64,000 nt of DNA from Caryophanales bacterium UBA4694 (GCA_002404835.1 DHKM01000027.1:20793-84792); one strand, 5' to 3'; shown: positions 17,007-26,104, counted from the stretch's first letter. The notes: generated from the sequence alone by a model not told the origin. Numbers and translations: made by a program.

Positions 17007-18557
17007 TTAGAATTCGTTTCTAAAATCCTTAAGCAGCTTGGCCCTAGAAGGATGTCTAAGTTTCTTTAGAGCTTTTGCTTCGATTTGTCTAATTCTTTCA
17101 CGCGTAACGTTGAATTCTCTGCCTACTTCCTCGAGAGTGTGGGTCCTACCATCCTCCAGGCCATATCTAAGACGAATAACTCTTGCTTCCCTATCGGTCA
17201 ACTGATCGAGGACTTCGTTGATTCTTTCCGTTTCCATAGCTCGATTCGCAAAATCATACGGTGATTCATTGTCTTTGTCGACAATGAAGTCGCCTACATG
17301 ACTGTCCTCTTCCTCACCTACCGGTTTTTCCAAAGAAAGCGGATCCAAAGCAATTTGCTGGATTTCAGCGATTCTAGCCGGAGACCAAGTACCGCCGAGT
17401 TCTTCGCTGATTTCCTCTGGAGTTGGGTCACGATTTAATTTCTGGACAAGTTTCCTTTGGGCGCGTGTTATCTTGTTAATCGTTTCTACCATATGAACCG
17501 GAATACGGATGGTTCTAGCTTGATCGGCAAGAGCTCTGGTGATAGCCTGTCTAATCCACCAAGTAGCATAAGTCGAAAATTTAAAGCCTCTTGTATAGTC
17601 GAATTTTCCGACAGCCTTCATCAGGCCCAAGTTTCCTTCTTGGATTAAATCCAGGAAATCCATACCACGGTTCACATAATGTTTTGCAATGGAAACAACA
17701 AGCTTCAAATTGCATTGAATCAAAGCATCTTTGGCATCATGACCATCCTGATAAGCTTCCTTTTTATCCCAAATCTCAAAATTGCCATCCGAAGGATAGT
17801 CCATATTATCACACCAAGTATCAAAATCATAATCTCCGCCATGGCTAAGGTATTCATCGTAAAGTGGTTGCAAATCTTTCCTGGCTTCATCCCCGAGAAT
17901 AATCCGTTTTGCAAGTTCGACTTCTTCATCTTTGTTCTTCAATACCTGATAAGTTCCGATTGCATGTAGATACTGTCTTACAGGGTCAGCGTTTTTAACA
18001 TCGGCAGCAGGGAAAAGAATTTCCTCTTCAAGTTCTTCATCTGTAATCTCGTTTTCGGAATCGACAAGTTCAGAATCATCAGTTTCCAAAAGTATTTCAT
18101 CATCACTTGTCTCAAGTATTCCTTTGTCTTGACAGAAATTGAATATTTCATCCTGTTCATCATCGTTCAAGACAAAATGAGACAGGACTTTATTAACAGA
18201 ATCTTCACTTAGAATACCATCGTTCTTACCTGCTTCTTCAAGAAGTTTTTCTTTTACTTTGTCAAGACCCATAACAAGATCATCCGTCTTTGCTAGATCC
18301 TGAACCGTAATTTTTTCATTAACCTCAGACCCGGTTTGAACTTCTTCTTTTTTCTTGTTTCCCATAAGAGGAAGCTCTTCGTTCAAAGCTTGGTATTTTG
18401 TTTCCGTAGGCTTTGCTAAGCTCTCCTTTTTTTCTTTGGTCTTCGTTTCTTTCTTAGGTTTACTTTCCTTGGTTTCAGTCTTGCTTTTTTTCTTAGAGAC
18501 AGTTTTTTTCTTTATTTCTTCTTCTGGCTCTTCCGTTTTGATTTTCTTTGTTGTCAT
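17007..18557 (-). CDS. rpoD: Primary sigma factor RpoD (sigma-A)
   Basis: Housekeeping sigma factor, 516 residues. The first ~90 residues are a very Lys/Glu-rich extension (KKKTVSKKKSKTETKES) not typical of sigma-A cores. Then come a region 1.1-like acidic part, region 1.2 (DPVRQYLHAIGTYQVL), a non-conserved insert of about 50 residues, region 2 (GLMKAVGKFDYTRGFKFSTY, WWIRQAITRALADQ), region 3 (IPVHMVETINKI) and region 4 (TLEEVGREFNVTRERIRQIE). GGGAGAA precedes the ATG. dnaG-rpoD is the conserved macromolecular-synthesis pairing; a likely internal promoter lies between them. Confidence 0.96.
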   Translation of the reverse strand: MTTKKIKTEEPEEEIKKKTVSKKKSKTETKESKPKKETKTKEKKESLAKPTETKYQALNEELPLMGNKKKEEVQTGSEVNEKITVQDLAKTDDLVMGLDKVKEKLLEEAGKNDGILSEDSVNKVLSHFVLNDDEQDEIFNFCQDKGILETSDDEILLETDDSELVDSENEITDEELEEEILFPAADVKNADPVRQYLHAIGTYQVLKNKDEEVELAKRIILGDEARKDLQPLYDEYLSHGGDYDFDTWCDNMDYPSDGNFEIWDKKEAYQDGHDAKDALIQCNLKLVVSIAKHYVNRGMDFLDLIQEGNLGLMKAVGKFDYTRGFKFSTYATWWIRQAITRALADQARTIRIPVHMVETINKITRAQRKLVQKLNRDPTPEEISEELGGTWSPARIAEIQQIALDPLSLEKPVGEEEDSHVGDFIVDKDNESPYDFANRAMETERINEVLDQLTDREARVIRLRYGLEDGRTHTLEEVGREFNVTRERIRQIEAKALKKLRHPSRAKLLKDFRNEF

Positions 18558-18573
18558 AAATATTCTCCCAAAA

Positions 18574-18603
18574 ATAATATGAAAATTTTTTTCCTTATTT
18601 CAA
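18574..18603 (-). promoter_or_regulatory. probable internal promoter for rpoD
   Basis: Read leftward, TTGAAA (18598-18603), an 18-bp spacer, TATTAT (18574-18579), about 17 bp before the rpoD ATG. This would allow rpoD transcription independent of dnaG. Confidence 0.5.
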
Positions 18604-18694
18604 GGAAACAAGCAAAGAAAACATGCAAAAAGTTAAAAAACGTCAATTATTTAAGTATTTTACCTTCCAATTAAGCGCAAACAATAACAGAAAT

Positions 18695-20914
18695 TCATAT
18701 TTTCTGAAATTCAATAATATAGGAGAGGTATTTCGTATAGTCCTGGTTGGACATGGTGCCTCCCTTTTCTTCAGATACGTTTTTCAAGAAATGATAAATA
18801 TCGACAAGCCGTTGATGAGACTTAATATCCTGATCAAATTTTCCTGCATCAAAAAGAGGATCACTGATTGAGGAAACAAGAGAAAGGATACGAATCAGTA
18901 AATCCTTTTCATCAGATTCGAGTTGCGAGCCATCAAAGGTTTCTTCGCCTTTGGCCTCCTGAATAATGTCATCCACATCAAAAAGATCTTCAAATTCCGA
19001 AAGTGTCGAAGCTGAATCATTGTTTTGGATAGTTTCATCGTCTGACATATCGAACAAATCGCTGGTGTCATCTTGAGGGTCACTTGCCTTTTCATCCGCT
19101 TTTGCCATATCGCTGTCCATCAATGACTTCACAATGGATTCATAATCTTTCTTTTCCAATATTTCCAACTGATTATGAGTCAAGTAAAAGGAACCCAAGA
19201 TCGAATTCAGAACATAAAGAGGATGAATAACAAAAGAAGAATTCGTTGCCTCAAAAATAGAATAGGCACTCCTTCTTTGCGAAAGAACCACTATCAATCT
19301 AGCTTCTACCTCGCAAAGTTTCTTCATATAATCGACAAATGTAGTTTTTCCAGAATAAGGTAAAATACTGTTTAAAGGGAAAAGAAAATCCTTCTTTTTG
19401 CAAAATTCGATAATACGATTCTCAATCTCTTCATAAGCAGATAGCTGATTATACTTGCATCCAAATTTGTATAAAGAGATATTGAGAAAATCCGGTTCAT
19501 AGACACGATTTCCGAAATTGGAACTTCGTCGAATATGCCGAACAAATTTTTTCTCCCGTTCTGCATCTTCCTTTTCTCTTTTTTTGAGTTCAAATTCATT
19601 TTTTCCTTTACGGAACACCTCAAGGATGGAAGAGCTGTCAAATCCAGTTTTCTCAGCTAGAATCTTCAAATCTCTGTCCTGACTCAAAGGATCAAGAGCC
19701 AAATAATAACCGGTTATGCTTTCGAGAAAATTCAGCACTTCCTTTGAATCATTCAAAACGCCGGAAGAGGATACTTTCCTTCCCAAAAGAAAAATAACAG
19801 GATCATAAAGTCGATTGACTTGACGCAAAAATTCATCTTTACCGAATTTTGTAAGCAATTCATCTGCGTCTTTGGCATTCTTAAAAGCCCACTGCATCCT
19901 CATTGGTAAGCCAGTTTTGAAAAGTTCCGGAATCGCCCTTTCGATTCCCAAACGTCCTGGTTCATCTGAATCCAGGGCAAGTCTGACTTCGACACCAAGT
20001 CTTTTCAATGTATCGATATGATTTGGGGTTAAGGCCGTCCCCATTAAACCAGCCACAGAAACAATGCCAGCCCTAACATAAGCAATGACATCCATGTAAC
20101 CTTCCACAAGATAAATATAACCGACTTTCTTTGCTTCCTCTTTGGCTTTGTAAAAGTGATACATGATTTCTGACTTCTTGAAAAGAGGAGTCTCGGAATA
20201 ATTTATATATTTTCCTCCGGATTGGTCGTTATTGATTTTCCGACCGGAAAAAGCCACGACATGACCATCATTGTCCTGAATCGGAAACATAATTCTATTT
20301 TCGTAGCGATCCGCAAGCTGACCACCAGAAGAAAGAATACCGGCTGTTTCCAATGTCTTAACATCAAACCCTTTGTTCTCCCTTAGTTTCGTAATCAAGG
20401 AAGAAGAGTCGCTAGGAGCAAAACCAATAGAAAAATGTTCAATCACATCTTTGGTGATTTTTCTATTTTGAAGGTATTCTCTTGCCAATTTTCCTTCATT
20501 CGAAATGAGATTCAAACGATAAATTTCATCCGTCGCCTTCAAAGCTTCAAGCTCTTTTGGAAAATCCTGTTCAATTTTTGGAATTGCTTTTTTAAATTCT
20601 TTTATAGATGGAGGCAATTCAATATGACAAATAGATGCAACTTTTTTTAAAGCTTCTAAAGCAGATACATGCTCATACTGTTGGACAAATCCAATTGCAT
20701 CACCCCCATGACCGTCGACAAAACACTTGAAACTCTGACGATTCGGATCAATCATCATACTAGGAGAGTGATCATCATGAAAAGGGCAACGGCAAACATA
20801 TTTGTTTCCTTTGTGAATGACTTCCTTGCTTCCCAAATAAAAAGCAATGACATCGACAATCGATGCCTTGCTTTTTACGATTTGAAATATATTATCTTTA
20901 TCCTGATTATCCAC
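18695..20914 (-). CDS. dnaG: DNA primase
   Basis: Makes RNA primers at the fork. 739 residues from a GTG at 20914 (TAGGTC upstream, 10 nt after the glyS stop); an upstream in-frame ATG lies inside glyS and adds non-family sequence. The zinc domain has C43, H46 and C64, but the fourth ligand position is D67 (CFVDGHGG instead of CFxCGxGG). The RNAP-like domain shows GKYINYSETPLFKK, and TOPRIM shows LVEGYMDVIAY and DSDEPGRLG. The C-terminal part is about 130 residues longer than usual, with a very acidic stretch around residues 600-680. Confidence 0.93.
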   Translation of the reverse strand: MDNQDKDNIFQIVKSKASIVDVIAFYLGSKEVIHKGNKYVCRCPFHDDHSPSMMIDPNRQSFKCFVDGHGGDAIGFVQQYEHVSALEALKKVASICHIELPPSIKEFKKAIPKIEQDFPKELEALKATDEIYRLNLISNEGKLAREYLQNRKITKDVIEHFSIGFAPSDSSSLITKLRENKGFDVKTLETAGILSSGGQLADRYENRIMFPIQDNDGHVVAFSGRKINNDQSGGKYINYSETPLFKKSEIMYHFYKAKEEAKKVGYIYLVEGYMDVIAYVRAGIVSVAGLMGTALTPNHIDTLKRLGVEVRLALDSDEPGRLGIERAIPELFKTGLPMRMQWAFKNAKDADELLTKFGKDEFLRQVNRLYDPVIFLLGRKVSSSGVLNDSKEVLNFLESITGYYLALDPLSQDRDLKILAEKTGFDSSSILEVFRKGKNEFELKKREKEDAEREKKFVRHIRRSSNFGNRVYEPDFLNISLYKFGCKYNQLSAYEEIENRIIEFCKKKDFLFPLNSILPYSGKTTFVDYMKKLCEVEARLIVVLSQRRSAYSIFEATNSSFVIHPLYVLNSILGSFYLTHNQLEILEKKDYESIVKSLMDSDMAKADEKASDPQDDTSDLFDMSDDETIQNNDSASTLSEFEDLFDVDDIIQEAKGEETFDGSQLESDEKDLLIRILSLVSSISDPLFDAGKFDQDIKSHQRLVDIYHFLKNVSEEKGGTMSNQDYTKYLSYIIEFQKI

Positions 20915-20924
20915 GTTAGACCTA

Positions 20925-22322
20925 TTACATGACTCTTCTCTTACGGATAAATCCGTTAATATAATCCTCAATCTCGTCTATCTTGATTCTTTCCTGTTTC
21001 ATCGAATCACGCTCACGGATTGTGACACATTGGTCATTTTCGCTGTCAAAATCATAAGTGATGCAAAATGGGGTTCCGATGGCATCTTCTCTGCGGTATC
21101 TCTTACCGATCGAGCCAGTAGTATCAAAAATGGCATCATAACTTTGATGAAGAGTGTCAAATACTTTTTTCGCCGGTTCGATAAGTTTGTTGGAAAGAGG
21201 CATAACAGCAAGGGTATAAGGAGCAAGCTCCGGAGTGAAATGCATAACAATTCTGGTATCTTTCTTTTCCTCATCCAAAACCTCTTCATCATAAGCATCA
21301 CAACAAAGTGCGAGCATCAGACGATCAAGACCAAAAGACGGTTCAACGACGTGAGGGATATAACGGGTGTTATCACTTGAATCCAAATAGGACATATCCT
21401 GTCCACTTGCTTCCTGATGACGGGTGAGATCATAATTTCCTCTACAAGCAATCCCCATAAGTTCACCCCATCCGAGAGACGGGAAAAGATATTCGATATC
21501 CGTTGTTGCTTTAGAATAAAAAGCAAGTTCGGCCGGCTCATGATCACGGAATCTTACACATTCATCTTTGAGGCCAAGCTTTTCCACGAATGATTTGCAG
21601 TTATCCTTGTAGAAGTTGAACCATTTGTCATCTTCTCCAGGTTTGAAAAAGAATTCAATTTCCATTTGCTCGAATTCTCTCGTACGGAAAGTGAAGTTTC
21701 CAGGAGTGATTTCATTGCGGAAGGCTTTACCAATATCACAAATACCAATAGGAAGCTTTCTTCTCGTTGTTCTCATCACATTTTTGAAATTCACGAAACA
21801 TCCCTGAGCAGTTTCAGGTCTTAAATAAACGGTTGAAGAATTTTCTTCGGTGACGCCGATAAAAGTTTTAAACATCATCTGGAACTGTCTGATAGGAGTA
21901 AATGAGGTCTTATGACAAGATGGACATTCAATTTTTCCGGATTGGACAAGATCATTCAGTTCTTCCTGGGTCATGCCATCAACATCCAAATCTGGCATTT
22001 GCTCATGAACAAGTGTATCAGCACGATAACGGCTGTGGCAGTATTTGCAGTCCACAAGAGGATCATGGAAGTTTGCAACATGTCCGGTAGCCTGCCATAC
22101 CTTCGGATTCATGATGATGGCTGGATCAATTTGGACATTGTATTCAATGCCGCGGACAAAATGTCTTAACCACAGGTCTTTGACATGGTTTTTAAGAAGG
22201 GCTCCTAATGGGCCATAGTCCCAGGAATTGGAAAGACCGCCATAAATTTCACTTCCGGGATAAACAAAACCTGATGTAATCAAATGAGTCGTAATTTCTT
22301 CGAATGTGTGTTTCGTAGACAT
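20925..22322 (-). CDS. glyS: Glycyl-tRNA synthetase (homodimeric type)
   Basis: Single-subunit alpha2-type class II GlyRS, 465 residues, not the alpha/beta form. Markers: GFVYPGSEIYGGLSNSWDYG at the N-terminus, an inserted zinc-like region (CKYC then CPSC), motif 2 FRNEITPGNFTFRTREFEQ, and motif 3 VEPSFGLDRLMLALC. GAGG precedes the ATG at 22322. The position between recO and dnaG is conserved in several Firmicutes. Confidence 0.96.
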   Translation of the reverse strand: MSTKHTFEEITTHLITSGFVYPGSEIYGGLSNSWDYGPLGALLKNHVKDLWLRHFVRGIEYNVQIDPAIIMNPKVWQATGHVANFHDPLVDCKYCHSRYRADTLVHEQMPDLDVDGMTQEELNDLVQSGKIECPSCHKTSFTPIRQFQMMFKTFIGVTEENSSTVYLRPETAQGCFVNFKNVMRTTRRKLPIGICDIGKAFRNEITPGNFTFRTREFEQMEIEFFFKPGEDDKWFNFYKDNCKSFVEKLGLKDECVRFRDHEPAELAFYSKATTDIEYLFPSLGWGELMGIACRGNYDLTRHQEASGQDMSYLDSSDNTRYIPHVVEPSFGLDRLMLALCCDAYDEEVLDEEKKDTRIVMHFTPELAPYTLAVMPLSNKLIEPAKKVFDTLHQSYDAIFDTTGSIGKRYRREDAIGTPFCITYDFDSENDQCVTIRERDSMKQERIKIDEIEDYINGFIRKRRVM

Positions 22323-22373
22323 ATAATTTTTACCTCGTTTTTAAACTTTAATAGTATAGCACCTTATCTTCAT

Positions 22374-23099
22374 TTAGGATATGGCTTCTAAAAGCATGGA
22401 CAAAGAAGAAATTTTCTTGATATCGTAATAATCCATCAAATTCTGTAAAAGGGCAAGAAGGATTTTCTTACCAGGCTCTTTAGGAACCACTTTGGAAACG
22501 GTTCTCGCATTGATATCCATGAAAGCGAATTTTAAAATGTACAATTCGATTGGATTGCATCTTTCTTTTGTGCAATCCGAACAGAGAAAGCCTCCGTCCT
22601 CAAATGAAAAATAGACAAGATGATCCTTTCGATGGCATTTAACGCATTCTTTCGTATCCATTCGGATGCCTAAATAAGTATAGACGACACCAAGATAAAG
22701 AAGAGAAAGGGTGATTAGGTCCTGATCAGAATTCATTATAAGGAAGGAAACTTCTTCCAAAGGATAGTTGTCCCCATACCTGAAAAAAGCCATAGAAGTT
22801 TCTTGGAGAAAAGAAAAAAACAGATTTTTTTTCAAATCCAAATAAGAAGCAGAGATATCACTCAAGACATGGGCTTGTTTGGCTATTGCAAAATCATCTT
22901 TCGTTCTAGAAATATCGACTTCTACTAAGTTAAAAGCAAGAAGCATGCATTTCAAATTGCTTTTCATACGATAAATATGAGAGCAAAGAAATCCTTGGAT
23001 TCCCTGTTTCGTTGCCATGGTGACAATGGCAGAATCCTCTTTAAAAGCTGATATAGAAAGAACGAGGCCGATGATTCTTTCGTTCTTAGAAGGAATCAT
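22374..23099 (-). CDS. recO: DNA repair protein RecO
   Basis: Recombination mediator that helps load RecA with RecR. The 241-residue protein has the N-terminal OB fold (GLVLSISAFKEDSAIVTMAT) and the C-terminal zinc finger CVKCHRKDH plus CSDCTKERC. The start is the ATG at 23099, overlapping the era stop as TGATG; a TTG one codon earlier is less likely. Sequence is divergent, as RecO usually is, but length, finger and position after era agree. Confidence 0.88.
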   Translation of the reverse strand: MIPSKNERIIGLVLSISAFKEDSAIVTMATKQGIQGFLCSHIYRMKSNLKCMLLAFNLVEVDISRTKDDFAIAKQAHVLSDISASYLDLKKNLFFSFLQETSMAFFRYGDNYPLEEVSFLIMNSDQDLITLSLLYLGVVYTYLGIRMDTKECVKCHRKDHLVYFSFEDGGFLCSDCTKERCNPIELYILKFAFMDINARTVSKVVPKEPGKKILLALLQNLMDYYDIKKISSLSMLLEAIS

Positions 23100-23971
23100 C
23101 AATCCTCATAGCCGAATTTCTTCAGATACTTATCGGAATTTCTCCATCCCGGAATGCATTTCACAACCAAATCACAATAACATGGTTTCCCGAAATAGGC
23201 AGAAATTGCCGTTTCACTGAATTTCGAAATCGTAGAAATCATTTTGCCGTTTTGCCCAATGACGATTCCCTTTTCGGAATCTTTATCGACAATGATGTTG
23301 GCTCTCACTTCAATTCCGTCATCTTCCTCTTCGACGCTTTTTACGTCAACATAAATGCTGTGCGGAACTTCCTTATCCAAAGTGCGCATGCATTTTTCAC
23401 GAATGATTTCCGCTATAATAAATTCCATCGGATGATCCGAAACCATATCGAGAGGATAATACGTTTCACCTTCGGGTAATTTATCTTTCAAGCAATTTAA
23501 AATCGTATCGATGTTAAATCCGTCTTTTGCAGAAGTTTCGATAAACTGGGCTTTAGGAAGGACTTCCTGATAACGAGCGAGTCTTTCTTTGGCGATATCA
23601 ATCCGACAAAGATCGATTTTATTGAATGCAACAATGACAGGGATATCCTGTTTCGATAATTTTTGTGCAAGTTCAAAATTTGGCGCTTCACTGGCATCAA
23701 TAACATAAAGAATGACGTCAACACCTTCTTTTGCATTTTCAGCATCTCTTAGAAGAATGGAGCCAAGCTTTGCATGAGGTTTGAAAACACCTGGAGTGTC
23801 GACAAAAACGATTTGACTATCTTCATCGTTATAGATTGCTTGGATGTTATCCCTTGTGGTCTGCGGTTTAGAAGATACAGCGAGGAGTTTGAATCCTAAG
23901 CATTTATTGATGATTGTGCTTTTACCGGCGTTAGCTCTTCCATAGACGCATACATATCCTACTTTTTTCAT
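23099..23971 (-). CDS. era: GTPase Era
   Basis: GTPase that binds the 3' end of 16S rRNA and assists 30S maturation. 290 residues. G1 GRANAGKST, G3 DTPG, G4 NKID, G5 ETSAKDGFN; C-terminal KH domain with GIVIGQNGKMISTI. The ATG overlaps the end of the ybeY-cdd fusion by 4 nt (ATGA), so the two are translationally coupled. Both proteins act in 16S rRNA maturation. Confidence 0.97.
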   Translation of the reverse strand: MKKVGYVCVYGRANAGKSTIINKCLGFKLLAVSSKPQTTRDNIQAIYNDEDSQIVFVDTPGVFKPHAKLGSILLRDAENAKEGVDVILYVIDASEAPNFELAQKLSKQDIPVIVAFNKIDLCRIDIAKERLARYQEVLPKAQFIETSAKDGFNIDTILNCLKDKLPEGETYYPLDMVSDHPMEFIIAEIIREKCMRTLDKEVPHSIYVDVKSVEEEDDGIEVRANIIVDKDSEKGIVIGQNGKMISTISKFSETAISAYFGKPCYCDLVVKCIPGWRNSDKYLKKFGYED

Positions 23972-24837
23972 GCTTTGAGGTCCTCTTTGGTAAAGGTGAA
24001 AGGAAGTAGTCCTTGCACCGTAGTAAATAGATGTTTGGTCGTATCCTTATTATAAATATATACTGGGGCAGAAAGTTCCATAAGCTCAGACATTACTTGC
24101 CTGCAGCTACCGCAACACGTTCCAACATTTGAGGAATCGGTTATAACACCAAGGCTAACAATGTCTTCTTTTCGATAGCCGGAGGCGTATGCATGATAAA
24201 GAGCGACTCTTTCCGCACACATGGTAACTCCATAGGCTGAATTCTCGATGTTAAAGCCTTGCAGGTAGGTTCCATCTTTCATGACAAGGACTGCTCCGAC
24301 GTGAAAATTAGAGTAAGGTGCAATTGATTTACTCTGCGCTTGGATTAGGTTCTTGACCAACTTCTTCTGATTCGTATAGAAATCAATGGGAAGATGGTTA
24401 AGAATATCGTTTTGAAGAGGGAACATGATTTTCGCATCCGCCTCTTTCATATGATCATATCCGAAAATATGAAGTAGTCCGTGAATGAAAAGAAAAGCAA
24501 GTTCCCTATCAAATGGATGTTTATATTCTTTTGCTTGTTTTTTTGCAATCGATGGGGAAATCAAAATGCTTCCCAAATCGATGATAGGATCATCCGGATT
24601 GAAGTCGGCCTCACGATAGGCAAATGTAAGAACATCTGTAGGACGATCGATTTTGCGATATTCTTTGTTCAACTTGTGAATTTCTTCATCAGATACAAGA
24701 GATAGGGAAACTTCATAATTTCCTTTTTTTCCCAAACGTTCCAATGTAAAATCAAAAACAGTCTGAAACAGTTCATTCAGTCCCTTTTTCTGATGTGTGT
24801 TGTCCAGATAATCCAGTACATGCTGATATTCTTCCAT
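23968..24837 (-). CDS. Fusion: endoribonuclease YbeY - cytidine deaminase
   Basis: One uninterrupted 289-residue frame joins two enzymes that are normally separate neighbours. Residues 1-150 are YbeY, the metal-dependent RNase of 16S rRNA maturation, with H119, H123 and H129 in HGLLHIFGYDH and RPTDVLTFAY. Residues ~155-289 are a tetrameric-type cytidine deaminase: PYSNFHVGAVLV, NIENSAYGVTMCAER (C207, catalytic E209), and C242/C245 in CGSCRQVMSEL. All metal ligands of both halves are present. GGAGGTAAGACTG precedes the ATG at 24837, inside the upstream C39 gene. The dgkA gene often found between ybeY and cdd is absent. Confidence 0.93.
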   Translation of the reverse strand: MEEYQHVLDYLDNTHQKKGLNELFQTVFDFTLERLGKKGNYEVSLSLVSDEEIHKLNKEYRKIDRPTDVLTFAYREADFNPDDPIIDLGSILISPSIAKKQAKEYKHPFDRELAFLFIHGLLHIFGYDHMKEADAKIMFPLQNDILNHLPIDFYTNQKKLVKNLIQAQSKSIAPYSNFHVGAVLVMKDGTYLQGFNIENSAYGVTMCAERVALYHAYASGYRKEDIVSLGVITDSSNVGTCCGSCRQVMSELMELSAPVYIYNKDTTKHLFTTVQGLLPFTFTKEDLKA

Positions 24838-26059
24838 CAGTCTTACCTCCGCATTTAGCCCTATTATTATAAACGAAATGGCTGAATGATTTCACAGAAA
24901 TATCAAGAGGTTGGCTTAAAGAATTGATTTTTGTACGAATTTTCGTTTCGTCTAATGAAATTCGAAGAAGTTTATAGAAGAGCATCGTAAAAGATAAGCC
25001 TAAAAAAAGATAAAATAGATAAAAATTAAGAGAATAACGTTTTCCAAAAGCCATTTCCAAAATGGTCAAAATGGATAAAACCAAAGCTTCAAGAATACAT
25101 AGTGCAACAACGGTTTCCTCAAAAGAAGAGGCGATATCCCTGGCTTCGAAGAAATATTGAGAAAAGCCTTTTTCAGAAAGTTTTGACCGCATCATTTCCT
25201 CTTTTAACGAACAATCGCGATCAATTTTGCAATATTTCCCATTCATGAAGAAAATTAGAAAAGAAAAGAAAAGGGAGACAAAGCCAAGAGCAATCACAAA
25301 GTTCCCATTGCTTAAGAAGACAAAAAAAGACAGTACGGCACTAGAACCATAGCTAACCATAGAACTATAACGATTGATAGTTGAAGAAATCAAAGAAGAA
25401 AGGTTTACATAATCGTTATAATTTCCGGTGCTTTCCAAAAAAGGGATAAGAATATCCGTATCAATCCGTTTCCTTGTTTTTTTATTCAAAAGCACTTGAA
25501 TGAAAATAAAGAAGAAAGAAGAAATCAATAATATTATTTTTATTTCAAAAGCAATTTCTTCTGATAGAAAAAAGAAAAGAAGAGTCATGGACAAAGACTG
25601 GAAGACGAAAAGAAGAAAATAGAGAAGCAGTTCAAGGTTAGAAATCATTCGGCAAGTATCTTTCCGCTTTTTCCGTGAAAACAATTTTGTTATGAGTACT
25701 TTGCCGGTATAAACTTTCAAAAATTCTTCTATGGGCAAAAAATAAACACCAAATTCACTGTCAACAACTTGAATTCTAGACCCAATCCTTTTTGTGATAA
25801 CAACAAAATGCAGTCTACCGCTGGGATAAAGAATCTGAGCTATCAACGGATAACATTTTTTATCTATCAAAAACAAATCCTTTTCAAGTCTTCCTTCCAC
25901 GGAAACATGTACTTTTTCTAAAGCATTTTTCATGGATAGAAAATCCGAAATTTTCTCGAAAGGGTATGTTTCATACTTCCTATCCTTCATCAATATAGAA
26001 AGATAGTTCCTCAAACAAGCTCGACCGCAATCATCAATCTCATTCTGAAAAATCATCAT
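24773..26059 (-). CDS. C39-family peptidase with ABC-exporter-like membrane domain, no ATPase
   Basis: A 428-residue protein from the ATG at 26059 (GGGAGGAA upstream). Residues 1-120 resemble the C39 peptidase that cleaves double-glycine leaders: Q5, C11 (DDCGRACL), H84 (HFVVI), D100 (DSEFGVYFL). The H-to-D spacing of 16 equals that of PCAT-type enzymes. Residues ~135-375 hold five or six hydrophobic segments like an exporter membrane domain, but the frame ends where the ATPase should begin; no Walker motif is present. It is embedded between dnaI and ybeY-cdd and overlaps the latter by 65 nt. Export and processing of GG-leader peptides is inference; it may need a separate ATPase or act only as a membrane protease. 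Confidence 0.72.
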   Translation of the reverse strand: MMIFQNEIDDCGRACLRNYLSILMKDRKYETYPFEKISDFLSMKNALEKVHVSVEGRLEKDLFLIDKKCYPLIAQILYPSGRLHFVVITKRIGSRIQVVDSEFGVYFLPIEEFLKVYTGKVLITKLFSRKKRKDTCRMISNLELLLYFLLFVFQSLSMTLLFFFLSEEIAFEIKIILLISSFFFIFIQVLLNKKTRKRIDTDILIPFLESTGNYNDYVNLSSLISSTINRYSSMVSYGSSAVLSFFVFLSNGNFVIALGFVSLFFSFLIFFMNGKYCKIDRDCSLKEEMMRSKLSEKGFSQYFFEARDIASSFEETVVALCILEALVLSILTILEMAFGKRYSLNFYLFYLFLGLSFTMLFYKLLRISLDETKIRTKINSLSQPLDISVKSFSHFVYNNRAKCGGKTDGRISACTGLSGQHTSEKGTE

Positions 26060-26062
26060 AAA

Positions 26063-26094
26063 TTCCTCCCATAGACAATGGCCCATGGGAGGAA
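26063..26094 (-). promoter_or_regulatory. hairpin occluding the Shine-Dalgarno of the C39 gene
   Basis: A perfect 10-bp inverted repeat: TTCCTCCCAT (26063-26072) and ATGGGAGGAA (26085-26094), 12-base loop. In the leftward transcript the 3' arm contains GGGAGGAA, the ribosome binding site of the gene starting at 26059. Confidence 0.7.
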
Positions 26095-26104
26095 AAATTG
26101 TCCA

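Noticed and set aside
24773..24837. Frameshift joining the C39 protein to a downstream ATPase
   Set aside because: The region downstream encodes ybeY-cdd, and no Walker motif is visible in any frame, so there is no hidden nucleotide-binding domain here.
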